From an uncultured Bacteroides sp. (GTDB taxonomy: Bacteria > Bacteroidota > Bacteroidia > Bacteroidales > Bacteroidaceae), in contig NZ_CANRPM010000009.1 of the NCBI RefSeq assembly GCF_947632445.1, positions 1-64,000 of the forward strand: DNA of 64,000 nt. The letters are read 5' to 3'. The notes below the pieces were generated by a model. That model was not told where the DNA came from. It saw nothing but the letters and a program-made list of their open reading frames with translations, and made no database searches. Made by a program: the position numbers and the translations under genes. Positions 15,496-23,568 of this stretch are shown piece after piece; the stretch's first letter is position 1, and each line of letters opens with the position of its first letter.

Positions 15496-16701
15496 CTATG
15501 CGTAATTATCCAACTGCTTGATTGAAGAAATAAAATTTGCACCCACTCCAATCAGAAAGATAACCCATCCGCTGATCATAAAGACGGATGTGATACCCCA
15601 TGCTTCCACCCAATATCCTGAAGCTACGATACCCAGCATTGATGGAAAGGTACTCAAACTAAAGATGAGAGAAAAAGTCCGTCCAAGCATGTCCGAAGCC
15701 AAGTTCTGCTGAATAATAGCGATGAAAAGCGCATGGTAAATGGAATAGGCTATGCCTCCTGTAAATGTTAGGCAAACAAAACCTATAAATGCGCTTGATG
15801 GTAAATAACTGGCGCTAATCAGATACAATCCCAATATCACATAAGCCGTATGCATCACTAATGTTTGCTTGCTTTTCAAAGCCTTACAGGCAAGTACTAA
15901 ACCGCCCAACAATGCCCCTGAGCCCCAACCCATTTCCACAACTCCCATTTGCAAAATGTTTCCGTTGAAATGCAGAAGCGTCATAAAAGGAAATAACGTA
16001 AAAACAGGCATAAGGACAAAAGTCACCAGCGTAAAGCATACGAATAAAGGCAAAATGCCCATTGTACGCCGCAAGGTATGCCAACATTCCGTCAGTTCTT
16101 TTTTGAAATCTGGAAGAACTTTCGTTTTTTGAAGAGAAGGAATCTGGACACAAAGTAAGGTCAGACAAGCAGCAACAGCTCCGATCACATCTATGAGCAG
16201 AATATACTGTATGGGAAGCCAAACAACGAGGCTTGCCCCTACAACGGGAGCTATCACCTCACTGAAGGATTGAATGGAATGGTACAAACCTGATACCCTG
16301 ACAAGATGGTGCTTGGGAACCAGTAGAGGGATGCTTGCCTGTAAAGCAGGTGCATGAAACGTACTGCCTATTGAACGACAAGCAGTCAATAGATAAAAAA
16401 AAGAAAGGTCTTTATAACCCTTGGTTATCACAATAAAAAGACATAGGGTACAGAACGCGATGAACAAGTCCGAATAAAACATCGTTTTCTTTCGATTCCA
16501 TCTGTCAACATAGACCCCGGCAAACAAGCCTAATACAAATTGTGGTAAAAATCCAGCTAAAATAGCCAGAGATAAAGCTGTCGGGGATTTAAATTCGTTG
16601 CTAATCCAAAAAATAATGGAGAAGCCAACAATCGTACTTGTTAAAATAGATATGAGTTGGCCTATTCCTATCACGGCCAAAGTTGATTTCCAATGATTCA
16701 T
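15496..16701 (-). CDS. mef(En2): Major facilitator efflux protein Mef(En2)
   Basis: 401 residues with about 12 membrane helices. The N-terminus is MNHWKSTLAVIGIGQLISIL, and the MFS loop 2-3 motif appears as GVYVDRWNRKKTMFYSDL. It belongs to the Mef group of macrolide/drug proton antiporters, and NBU2 carries a mefE homologue next to linA. Proton-driven export of 14- and 15-membered macrolides is the family function; actual macrolide resistance from this variant is not shown by the sequence. It is the first gene of the leftward resistance transcript. Confidence 0.88.
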   Translation of the reverse strand: MNHWKSTLAVIGIGQLISILTSTIVGFSIIFWISNEFKSPTALSLAILAGFLPQFVLGLFAGVYVDRWNRKKTMFYSDLFIAFCTLCLFIVITKGYKDLSFFYLLTACRSIGSTFHAPALQASIPLLVPKHHLVRVSGLYHSIQSFSEVIAPVVGASLVVWLPIQYILLIDVIGAVAACLTLLCVQIPSLQKTKVLPDFKKELTECWHTLRRTMGILPLFVCFTLVTFVLMPVFTLFPFMTLLHFNGNILQMGVVEMGWGSGALLGGLVLACKALKSKQTLVMHTAYVILGLYLISASYLPSSAFIGFVCLTFTGGIAYSIYHALFIAIIQQNLASDMLGRTFSLIFSLSTFPSMLGIVASGYWVEAWGITSVFMISGWVIFLIGVGANFISSIKQLDNYA

Positions 16702-16823
16702 TGTGCTAATATTTCATGCGTTTATAGATAAGTACTTTCGTACATTAAGCAAAACGAAATTCTATCCACACAAAAAACTTGTATTATAATCCACTCCTGA
16801 CGTTGGAATACAATAACAAATAC

Positions 16824-16849
16824 TTTCAGGACGATGTAAAGTCCTGAAA
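16824..16849. promoter_or_regulatory. Hairpin in the mef upstream region
   Basis: TTTCAGGAC (16824-16832) and GTCCTGAAA (16841-16849) form a perfect 9-bp stem in the 327-base gap between mef and the element end. It may insulate the mef promoter or be part of its leader. No clear -7 element was found for mef. Confidence 0.45.
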
Positions 16850-16954
16850 AATCAAACTGAATGGATAGATAAATATTAGTCTTTTCTCATCGGATTCTTT
16901 TAATATCGCTACTCTTTTATTATGTAGTGGTTGTATTATCTTAAATAAAACAAA

Positions 16955-16993
16955 AACACCCGACTTTACATTCTTGGGTGTAAAACTGGGTGT
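16955..16993 (+). promoter_or_regulatory. Right-end integrase arm-site candidates
   Basis: TTGGGTGTA (16974-16982) and TGGGTGT (16987-16993) have their GGG triplets 12 bases apart, as at the left end, with an inverted ACACCC at about 16955-16960. They lie 36 bases inside the tRNA junction. Confidence 0.6.
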
Positions 16994-17028
16994 TTGTTTT
17001 GCAATTTGCTGATTTTCAGCGTTTGTTG

Positions 17029-17115
17029 CGGAGAGACAGGGATTCGAACCCTGGGAACAGTTACCCGTTCACCGCATTTCGAGTGCGGCCCGATCGACCA
17101 CTCCGGCATCTTTCC
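17029..17115 (-). tRNA. tRNA-Ser(CGA) with an element-derived 3' acceptor strand
   Basis: The 87-nt cloverleaf with long variable arm has the anticodon loop CTCGAAA (anticodon CGA, reads UCG) on a CCGCA/TGCGG stem, and T-arm CAGGG TTCGAAT CCCTG. The acceptor is GGAAAGA against TCTCTCC, giving an A4-C69 mismatch. The other junction (5797-5803) carries TCTTTCC, which pairs perfectly. The NBU2-type element therefore replaced the 3' end. CCA is not encoded. Confidence 0.93.
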
Positions 17116-17180
17116 TTCGTTTAGTCGTGCAAAGGTAGCAGTTTTCTGTTAGATTATGCTCTTTTCATGGAATATTTTTA

Positions 17181-17188
17181 TATATTTG
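17181..17188 (+). promoter_or_regulatory. -7 promoter element
   Basis: TATATTTG matches TAnnTTTG, 24 bases upstream of the ATG at 17212. It supports that start over the in-frame codon at 17167. Confidence 0.65.
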
Positions 17189-17211
17189 CCCAAAACTTTA
17201 AAAGGAAGAAT

Positions 17212-17775
17212 ATGAAAAAGTTTTTAAGTATCTTGTGGGTAGCCGTGTGCTGTATGACATTGGCTACGCCTGCCCAGGCTCAGCTTAAATGGGGCGTGAA
17301 AGGCGGTGTGAATATGTCGAAGATTGATTGGAACGGTGGGCCTGAAGGCAATAAGGACAACCGTGCCGGTTTCTTTATTGGCCCGATGGCCGAATTTACA
17401 ATACCGGTTATTGGTTTGGGTATAGATGGGGCTGTGATGTATTCGCAGCGCGATAAAGATGATTTCAAACAACAGGGTATGGAAATTCCTGTCAATCTGA
17501 AATATACGCTTGGATTGGGCAGTATGTTCGGTATTTATGTAGCTGCAGGGCCGGATTTCTTCTTCAATTTCAAGGATATGGATTTACAGGGTTTTGAAGC
17601 TAAAAAGAAACAGGTCGGACTGAATATCGGTGCCGGTGTGAAGTTGGTTCACCATCTACAGGGCGGTGTGAATTATCAGATCCCTTTGGGGGATAGTTTT
17701 ACTAAGAAAGATGTACAGAGGGAGGCCAATTCCAAGACCAAGACCTGGCAAATCTCATTGGCATATATGTTTTAG
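17212..17775 (+). CDS. Outer membrane beta-barrel protein (PorT/OmpW-like)
   Basis: 187 residues. A Sec signal ends at ATPAQA-Q. The rest alternates as an eight-strand barrel: LKWGVKGGVNMSKIDW near the start, glycine- and aromatic-rich strands, and a terminal aromatic residue (ISLAYMF) typical of BamA-inserted barrels. It belongs to the small outer membrane beta-barrel proteins common in Bacteroidales. It has no recognised ligand. It is a single gene between the tRNA and PriA, with its own promoter and a strong terminator at 17802. Confidence 0.85.
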   Translation: MKKFLSILWVAVCCMTLATPAQAQLKWGVKGGVNMSKIDWNGGPEGNKDNRAGFFIGPMAEFTIPVIGLGIDGAVMYSQRDKDDFKQQGMEIPVNLKYTLGLGSMFGIYVAAGPDFFFNFKDMDLQGFEAKKKQVGLNIGAGVKLVHHLQGGVNYQIPLGDSFTKKDVQREANSKTKTWQISLAYMF

Positions 17776-17801
17776 AAAAACAGTTGTTTGACAAGTCAAT
17801 G

Positions 17802-17838
17802 GCGCTGCCAACCTTTTTGATTGGCAGCGCTGTTTTTT
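17802..17838 (+). terminator. Rho-independent terminator
   Basis: GCGCTGCCAA (17802-17811) and TTGGCAGCGC (17821-17830) form a 10-bp perfect stem, followed by TGTTTTTTTA. It ends the barrel-protein transcript. Confidence 0.92.
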
Positions 17839-17843
17839 TATCG

Positions 17844-17851
17844 TATCTTTG
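17844..17851 (+). promoter_or_regulatory. -7 promoter element of priA
   Basis: TATCTTTG matches TAnnTTTG and lies only 8 bases before the priA ATG at 17860, so the transcript would be almost leaderless. Confidence 0.65.
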
Positions 17852-17859
17852 CAGTCACG

Positions 17860-20325
17860 ATGGAAAAGTTTGTCGATGTCATATTGCCCTTGCCCTTGCA
17901 GGCTTGTTTTACGTATGCCTTGCCGCCTGAGATGGACGGACAGGTACAGACGGGCTGTCGGGTGGTCGTATCCTTTGGTAGGAAGAAATTCTATACGGGT
18001 ATTGTGCGTAATGTGCATTGCCTGAAGCCACAAGGATACGAAGTGAAGGAAGTGTCGGCTGTACTCGACGGACAACCCATTCTGTTGCCTTTGCAGTTTA
18101 AATTTTGGGAGTGGCTGGCCGACTATTACCTTTGTACGCAAGGAGATGTTTACAAGGCGGCCTTGCCGTCGGGACTGAAGCTGGAGAGCGAGACGGTAGT
18201 GGAGTATAATCCCGACTTCGAAACCACAGAACCGCTTCCTGAGCGAGAACAGAAGGTGCTCGACCTGCTGGCCATCGAACCTGAACAGACGGTGACCCGG
18301 CTGGAGAAGGACAGCGGACTGAAGAATATCCTCGCCGTAGTGAAGTCGCTGCTCGAAAAGGACGCCCTCTTTGTGAAAGAAGAATTGAAACGTACCTACA
18401 AGCCTAAAACGGAGATGCGGGTGCGTCTCACCGAAGCCGCACGTAACGAACGGCGGCTGCACTTCTTCTTCGACGAACTGCAACGCCGGGCGCCAAAGCA
18501 GTTGGACCTGCTGCTGAAATATATCGGGCTTTCCGGTTTCTTGAGCGGACAGACTGTCAAGGAAGTTTCCAAAGCCGAGTTGCTGAAGCGTTCGGGTGCC
18601 ACGCCTGCCGTGTTCAGCGGGTTGGTGGACAAGGGCGTGTTCGAGGTCTATCAACAGGAAGTGGGGCGACTGGAAACCGTTTCGCAGGCCGTGATACCTC
18701 TCAATGCGCTGAACGTGCACCAGCAGCAGGCTTTCGACGAAATCCGAGCTTCGTTCCGCGAGAAAAATGTCTGCCTGCTTCACGGAGTCACTTCCAGCGG
18801 CAAAACCGAAATCTATATCCACTTGATTGACGAGGCGGTTCGTCAGGGTAGACAAGTGCTCTATCTACTGCCCGAAATCGCCCTGACTACCCAGATAACC
18901 GAACGCTTGAAACGTGTGTTCGGCAGCCGGTTAGGTATCTATCATTCCAAGTTTCCCGATGCCGAACGGGTGGAGGTATGGCAGAAGCAGCTTTCCCATG
19001 AACCCTACGACATTATCCTGGGTGTGCGTTCGTCTCTCTTCCTGCCTTTCCGGCGGCTGGGACTGGTCATCGTCGACGAGGAGCACGAGAATACCTACAA
19101 ACAGCAGGATCCTGCTCCCCGCTACCATGCCCGCAATGCGGCTATCGTGCTGGCTTCCATGTGCGGGGCCAAGACCTTGCTGGGCACCGCTACGCCCAGT
19201 GTGGAGAGCTGGTACAATGCCACCGAGGGCGGTAAATATGCTTTGGTGGAGTTGAAGGAACGTTACCGGGAAATCCGGTTGCCCGAAATCATTCCTGTCG
19301 ATATTAAGGAATTGCAGCGCAAGAAGCGCATGAACGGCCCTTTCTCACCCCTGCTGCTGCAATACGTGCGCAAGGCGCTGGAGCAGAAAGAGCAGGTCAT
19401 TCTCTTCCAGAACCGTCGAGGCTTTGCACCGATGATCGAGTGCCACACATGCGGCTGGGTGCCCAAGTGCAAGAATTGCGACGTCAGCCTTACCTATCAT
19501 AAGGGGCTCAACCGGCTTACCTGCCACTACTGCGGCTACACACAACCCGTGCCCCGCCAGTGTCCCGCTTGCGAGGGAGTGGACTTGCGCAATCGCGGTT
19601 TCGGTACAGAGAAGATAGAAGACGATGTGAAGGCCATCTTCCCTGAGGCCCGTGTGGCCCGTATGGACTTGGACACCACCCGTACCCGTGCGGCCTACGA
19701 ACGCATTATCCGCGACTTCCAGCAGGGGCGGACGGACATCCTCATCGGTACGCAGATGGTGTCCAAAGGACTGGACTTCGACCACGTCAGTGTGGTGGGC
19801 ATTCTCAATGCCGACATTATGATGAACTATCCCGACTTCCGTGCCTACGAGCGTGCCTTCCAGCTGATGGCCCAAGTGGCCGGGCGGGCCGGACGCAAGA
19901 ACAGGCAGGGTCGGGTGGTGCTACAGACCAAGAGCATCGACCACCCCATCATCCCGCAGGTAATGCACAATGACTTCGAGGGAATGGTGGCCGGGCAGTT
20001 GGCTGAGCGGCAGTTGTTCCGCTATCCACCTTACTATCGGCTGGTGTACGTCTATCTGAAGCATCGCAACGAGCAGCTGCTCGATGTCATGGCGCAGACT
20101 ATGGCTGCCAAGCTGCGTGCAGTATTCGGCGCACGAATATTGGGGCCCGACAAACCACCCGTGGCCCGCATACAGACACTGTTCATTCGCAAGGTTGTCC
20201 TCAAAATAGAAACCAATGCTCCGATGGCGCGTGCACGTCAGTTGCTGGTGCAGGTGCAGCAGGAGATGGTGGCCGAAGACCGTTTCAAGTCGCTCATTGT
20301 CTATTACGATGTCGACCCGATGTAG
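17860..20325 (+). CDS. priA: Primosomal protein N' (replication restart helicase PriA)
   Basis: 821 residues from the ATG at 17860. The 3'-DNA-binding domain (about 1-105) precedes a superfamily 2 helicase core with Walker A GVTSSGKTE and the DEEH box in VIVDEEHENTYKQQ. Eight cysteines around 528-580 (CHTCGW, CKNCDV, CHYCGY, CPACEG) bind two zinc ions. Motifs V/VI are present (GTQMVSKGLDFDHV, QVAGRAGR). It reloads the replicative helicase at stalled forks. The length is at the upper end of the family, normal for Bacteroidetes. The next gene starts 20 bases later and may be co-transcribed. Confidence 0.96.
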   Translation: MEKFVDVILPLPLQACFTYALPPEMDGQVQTGCRVVVSFGRKKFYTGIVRNVHCLKPQGYEVKEVSAVLDGQPILLPLQFKFWEWLADYYLCTQGDVYKAALPSGLKLESETVVEYNPDFETTEPLPEREQKVLDLLAIEPEQTVTRLEKDSGLKNILAVVKSLLEKDALFVKEELKRTYKPKTEMRVRLTEAARNERRLHFFFDELQRRAPKQLDLLLKYIGLSGFLSGQTVKEVSKAELLKRSGATPAVFSGLVDKGVFEVYQQEVGRLETVSQAVIPLNALNVHQQQAFDEIRASFREKNVCLLHGVTSSGKTEIYIHLIDEAVRQGRQVLYLLPEIALTTQITERLKRVFGSRLGIYHSKFPDAERVEVWQKQLSHEPYDIILGVRSSLFLPFRRLGLVIVDEEHENTYKQQDPAPRYHARNAAIVLASMCGAKTLLGTATPSVESWYNATEGGKYALVELKERYREIRLPEIIPVDIKELQRKKRMNGPFSPLLLQYVRKALEQKEQVILFQNRRGFAPMIECHTCGWVPKCKNCDVSLTYHKGLNRLTCHYCGYTQPVPRQCPACEGVDLRNRGFGTEKIEDDVKAIFPEARVARMDLDTTRTRAAYERIIRDFQQGRTDILIGTQMVSKGLDFDHVSVVGILNADIMMNYPDFRAYERAFQLMAQVAGRAGRKNRQGRVVLQTKSIDHPIIPQVMHNDFEGMVAGQLAERQLFRYPPYYRLVYVYLKHRNEQLLDVMAQTMAAKLRAVFGARILGPDKPPVARIQTLFIRKVVLKIETNAPMARARQLLVQVQQEMVAEDRFKSLIVYYDVDPM

Positions 20326-20345
20326 AATATAACAGGAATAAAGAT

Positions 20346-21059
20346 ATGAAGATAGCATTAGACATACATACGCACACGTTGGCCAGCGGGCATGCTTTCA
20401 GCACCCTGCAGGAGATGGCGCAGGCGGCTGCCGACAAGGGACTGGAACTGCTGGGCATCACCGAACATACGCCCGGTATTCCCGGTACCTGCGACCTGAT
20501 TTATTTCCGTAACCTGCATGTCGTGCCCAGACGTATGTATGGAATAGAACTATTGCTTGGGGCGGAAATCAACCTGCTCGATACGGAGGGACACCTCGAC
20601 TTGGACGAGACACACCTGAAGAAGCTCGACCTGCGCATTGCCGGCATCCATTCGCTATGCTATCAGCCGGGCACACCTGAGGAGAACACGCAGGGACTGC
20701 TGCGCGTGATAGCCAATCCCTACATTCACATCATCAGTCATCCCGGCGACGGTACGGCCCGCTTGCTGTTCGAACCCATTGTTCTTGCGGCGAAGGAACA
20801 CCACACGCTGCTCGAAATCAACAACAGTTCCTTGAAGCCCTGCCGCCACAAGGAAGAGGCCCGTCCCAACAACCTGGAAATCCTCCGACTGTGCAAGCAG
20901 TACGAAGTACCCGTCATCCTGGGCAGTGACGCCCACATTTCGTTCGATATAGCCAATTATGAATATGTATCGGAACTCATTTGCGAGGCAGACTTTCCCG
21001 AAGCGCTTGTCTTGAATGGCGATGTAGCACGGTTTAAACAGTATTTGGGTATCATGTGA
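20346..21059 (+). CDS. PHP-domain phosphatase (YcdX-like)
   Basis: 237 residues. The PHP metal site is visible as DIHTHTLASGHAFST (motif I, H-x-H), GITEHTPGIP (motif II), and ISHPGDG and LGSDAH (motifs III and IV). YcdX-type proteins are trinuclear-zinc phosphoesterases of the cytoplasm. The physiological substrate is not known from sequence. A structured-RNA-like hairpin (21071-21110) follows 12 bases after the stop. Confidence 0.88.
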   Translation: MKIALDIHTHTLASGHAFSTLQEMAQAAADKGLELLGITEHTPGIPGTCDLIYFRNLHVVPRRMYGIELLLGAEINLLDTEGHLDLDETHLKKLDLRIAGIHSLCYQPGTPEENTQGLLRVIANPYIHIISHPGDGTARLLFEPIVLAAKEHHTLLEINNSSLKPCRHKEEARPNNLEILRLCKQYEVPVILGSDAHISFDIANYEYVSELICEADFPEALVLNGDVARFKQYLGIM

Positions 21060-21070
21060 TTTACGAGAGA

Positions 21071-21110
21071 AGGCATGGTGGCTCTCACGCTATATGTGGG
21101 TTGCTATTGT
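21071..21110 (+). ncRNA. Short second copy of the Hxs leader RNA core
   Basis: ATGGTGGCTC (21075-21084) can pair fully with GGGTTGCTAT (21098-21107), counting G-U pairs. The segment resembles the core hairpin at 21641-21674 (shared GTGG-TCTCACGCTATA). One stem pair is U-A there and C-G here, a compensatory change. The outer stems are not conserved here. Confidence 0.5.
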
Positions 21111-21190
21111 GACGCTGGAAGAATATTGTACTTCTGCATTCAGATTACTAATAGTCATGGGAATAATACTATTTTTTTCACAGGCAGGTT

Positions 21191-21453
21191 CTTCCTGTCT
21201 GACGCCGTGCTTGCTGACCCTCTGACAAAGTGCTTCGTCCACTCCTCATACAGCACTGCATGACACCCTCACGCAGCACTGCGTCGAGACTTCAGAAAGT
21301 GCTGCGTGACAGCAGAAGGGAATAGACATTTCATTGCCAATCCATTGTCAGCTATCGCAGCCTGTTGTTGCTTTGAAAAGACCCCCACCATTGAAGTGAA
21401 CTTTATCAATGACGGACAACTTGCTGTCTTTGGATTTTATGTCGAACTCACGT
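21191..21453 (+). repeat. Intergenic repeat family, copy 1
   Basis: This 263-bp non-coding segment is closely similar to 32446-32697 and its first part to 43142-43258 (minus). It contains short palindromes such as GTGCTTG/CAGCAC types and a segment with CCATTGAAGTGAACTTTATC. No coding capacity is evident. It fills most of the gap between the PHP gene and the Hxs promoter. Confidence 0.8.
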
Positions 21454-21522
21454 TAATATAGAAATTAGACCTTAAATGAAAAGAAAAACATTAAAATAAA
21501 GGAGATTATCACAGAAAATCTC

Positions 21523-21530
21523 TACTTTTG
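21523..21530 (+). promoter_or_regulatory. -7 promoter element of the Hxs operon
   Basis: TACTTTTG matches TAnnTTTG. The distance to the hxsD ATG (21801) is 270 bases, so the transcript would have a long leader holding the structured RNA at 21596-21717. Confidence 0.5.
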
Positions 21531-21595
21531 TAACTGGATTGAGGCGACTCTCTCCAAGACATATTAGAAAAGAAAGAAGCGTTATGCTTATCTTG

Positions 21596-21717
21596 TGATT
21601 TGGAAACGTAGGAAATTTTCAAATTTAGCACAAGGATGGCATAGTGGTTCTCACGCTATAGCGTGGACTGCTATTAACCATATCCGTGCTAAAGGTATTC
21701 CTACGACCTCCAAATCA
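21596..21717 (+). ncRNA. Long structured leader RNA of the Hxs operon
   Basis: A 122-nt imperfect hairpin. TGATTTGGA/TCCAAATCA (21596-21604, 21709-21717), CGTAGGAA/TTCCTACG (21607-21614, 21698-21705), TTTAGCAC/GTGCTAAA (21624-21631, 21686-21693) and ATAGTGGTTC/GGACTGCTAT (21641-21650, 21665-21674) stack in order, capped by ACGC-TATA-GCGT. A second core copy at 21071 supports it by a compensatory change. It lies between promoter and hxsD and is probably a cis-regulatory leader or processed RNA. I do not recognise it as a named family. Confidence 0.7.
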
Positions 21718-21765
21718 GAATGTGGTAGCACTGCAGTTCCACGCTTCGGTGTTTAATAATAAGAG

Positions 21766-21793
21766 GTCTTCGAGGGGCTGGAAGACTTGGAGG
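21766..21793 (+). promoter_or_regulatory. Hairpin and ribosome binding site before hxsD
   Basis: GTCTTC (21766-21771) and GAAGAC (21781-21786) form a hairpin directly before GGAGG (21789-21793), which is 7 bases from the ATG at 21801. The hairpin may present or modulate the ribosome site. Confidence 0.5.
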
Positions 21794-21800
21794 ACATATT

Positions 21801-22133
21801 ATGGCGAATATAAAGTTTCCAGTCGTAGAACTTGATAACAACAAGTTTCAAGTCATTGTAGATTTTAATCTATACACAAAGGAGGTTGTAACGGCATCCA
21901 TCTACAAATTCTCACATCTATTTTATATCTATCAACAGACGGATGCAGACAATCCGAATCTCGTGAATGTTATTTTTGAATCGAAAGATGACAATACTAT
22001 AACAGAAGATATAACCAAACAATTCTGTAATGAACTTATAGACCAGCAACTGCGACATAACGTCAATGCACAGTTCGGACATATTCGTGATATGATAGTT
22101 GAAGAAGCGTTCAAACCTGTAAATTCAAAATAA
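21801..22133 (+). CDS. hxsD: His-Xaa-Ser system protein HxsD
   Basis: 110 residues, cytoplasmic. The C-terminal half, FCNELIDQQLRHNVNAQFGHI followed by RDMIVEEAF, fits the HxsD family: a small companion of two radical SAM maturases in His-Xaa-Ser peptide systems. The N-terminal half (VDFNLYTKEVVTASIYKFS) also agrees. HxsD has no known catalytic residues and is likely a precursor-recognition or scaffold protein. It is the first gene of the operon, 4 bases before hxsB. The assignment rests on motif memory and is strengthened by the gene order. Confidence 0.83.
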   Translation: MANIKFPVVELDNNKFQVIVDFNLYTKEVVTASIYKFSHLFYIYQQTDADNPNLVNVIFESKDDNTITEDITKQFCNELIDQQLRHNVNAQFGHIRDMIVEEAFKPVNSK

Positions 22134-22137
22134 GAAT

Positions 22138-23562
22138 ATGGGCTATCAGTTATTGCCATTCCGTTTTGAACGGTTTAATGATACGGAATACCTCCTTACG
22201 AATGAAGTCGGGGAATATATCTTCATGCAAAACGAAGACTTTCATCGTTTTGTAGATGGGAAAATAGATACACACAGTGATTTGTTTTATGACATTGAAT
22301 CGAAACAAATTGCCACGACAGACAAGATAGAAGATGTAGTTTCAATGCTTGCAACAAAATTTCGCACAAAGAAAAGCATTCTTCGTGACTTTACTTCTTT
22401 ACACATGGTTGTTCCCACCTTGCGTTGTAACTCCAGTTGCATATATTGCCAAGTAGCACGCAAAAACCGGGACGACCACTCTGCCGATATGACAAAACAA
22501 ACGGCTAAGAATATTGTTAAAACAATTTTCCAATCGCCTTCACCGTGCATCAAGATAGAGTTTCAGGGCGGCGACCCATCAACAGATTTTGAGATGGTGA
22601 AATATATCATTGAGGAAGCAGAGTGGCAAAACCTATTCAAAAAGAAAGATTTGGATTTTGTTATTTGTACCAATTTGACCCTCCTGAATGAAAAAATGGT
22701 GAAATACCTCAAGAAGCACAACTGCATGATTTCAACATCATTGGATGGTCCTAAAGATTTGCACGATACAAATCGTCCGCTGCAAGACAAGGAGTTAGAC
22801 CATCATGCAATCTTTGAGAAGCACCTCTCCATGATACGGAGAATATGGGGGAACAATGATTGTACATCCGCTCTTATGACAACATCAAAATATAGTCTGG
22901 GACGTTTTAAAGAAATAATCGACGAGTATGTACGATTAGGGTTCAACAGTATATTCTTACGATCTCTTAATCCATACGGTTTTGCAAAACAGTACAAGGA
23001 AAAGATTGCTTATCCAATAGAAGATTTCATTGAGAATTACAAAGAGGGACTTGACTATATCATAGAACTAAATAAGAAAGGGACATTTTTTGTAGAGGGA
23101 TTTGCTGCGCTCCTTTTAAGGAGAATGCTTACCCCGTTTGCTACTGGCTTTGTTGATTTGCAATCTCCCGCAGGCGTTGGTATAGCAGGAGTGATCTATG
23201 ATTATGATGGAAGCGTATATGTATCGGATGAAGCCCGAATGATGGCGCGCTTCAAAAATTATTATTTCAGATTGGGCAATGTGAATGAGAACAGTTATCA
23301 GGAAATGTTCAATGGTGATCTTTTACACCACATAATTTCTTCTGCATGTACAGAGTGTCTGCCTGTATGTTCCGAATGTGTGTTCCAACCTTATTGCGGT
23401 GCAGACCCCGTGCGTAATATGTCCGAACAAGGGGATATGATAGGCTTTAGACCTACAAATGAAATGTGCAAAAAGACAAAATCAATCATACATTACTTGT
23501 TTGAGTTATTGCACAAACATGACCCTGAGATAAACAGAATTTTTTGGTCTTGGTTAAATTGA
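22138..23562 (+). CDS. hxsB: His-Xaa-Ser radical SAM maturase HxsB
   Basis: 474 residues. The N-terminus (LLPFRFERFNDTEYLLTNEV) is the HxsB entry domain. The radical SAM cluster motif is C97-NSS-C101-IY-C104, with the SAM-binding GGDP segment following (FQGGDPSTDFEMV). The C-terminus (about 400-445) has SPASM-like cysteines, CTECLPVCSECVFQPYCG, which would hold one or two auxiliary Fe-S clusters. The enzyme should use the 5'-deoxyadenosyl radical to modify the His-Ser repeat precursors encoded downstream. The reaction is not established from sequence. It lies 6 bases before the HxsC gene. Confidence 0.87.
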   Translation: MGYQLLPFRFERFNDTEYLLTNEVGEYIFMQNEDFHRFVDGKIDTHSDLFYDIESKQIATTDKIEDVVSMLATKFRTKKSILRDFTSLHMVVPTLRCNSSCIYCQVARKNRDDHSADMTKQTAKNIVKTIFQSPSPCIKIEFQGGDPSTDFEMVKYIIEEAEWQNLFKKKDLDFVICTNLTLLNEKMVKYLKKHNCMISTSLDGPKDLHDTNRPLQDKELDHHAIFEKHLSMIRRIWGNNDCTSALMTTSKYSLGRFKEIIDEYVRLGFNSIFLRSLNPYGFAKQYKEKIAYPIEDFIENYKEGLDYIIELNKKGTFFVEGFAALLLRRMLTPFATGFVDLQSPAGVGIAGVIYDYDGSVYVSDEARMMARFKNYYFRLGNVNENSYQEMFNGDLLHHIISSACTECLPVCSECVFQPYCGADPVRNMSEQGDMIGFRPTNEMCKKTKSIIHYLFELLHKHDPEINRIFWSWLN

Positions 23563-23568
23563 GTAATT

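Larger units (their letters stand above)
5797..17036. mobile_element. NBU2: NBU2-type mobilizable element integrated in tRNA-Ser
   Basis: About 11.2 kb between the two tRNA-Ser acceptor-end copies (5797-5803 and 17030-17036). It holds a tyrosine integrase, RepA-like and primase genes, a MobV relaxase, lnu(AN2) and mef(En2). The published Bacteroides element NBU2 is about 11 kb, carries a lincomycin resistance gene and an efflux homologue, and integrates into tRNA-Ser. Content, size and target all agree. It encodes no conjugation machinery, so transfer would depend on a helper conjugative transposon (CTnDOT type). Paired 12-bp-phased GGGTGT repeats mark both ends. Confidence 0.88.

Noticed and set aside
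17755-18855. 366-codon minus-strand open frame opposite priA
   Set aside because: A shadow of the strongly supported PriA gene; it has no recognisable domain, start signal or composition of a real protein.
21075-21263. 62-codon open frame between the PHP gene and the Hxs operon
   Set aside because: It runs through the RNA-like hairpin and the intergenic repeat and has no protein signature.
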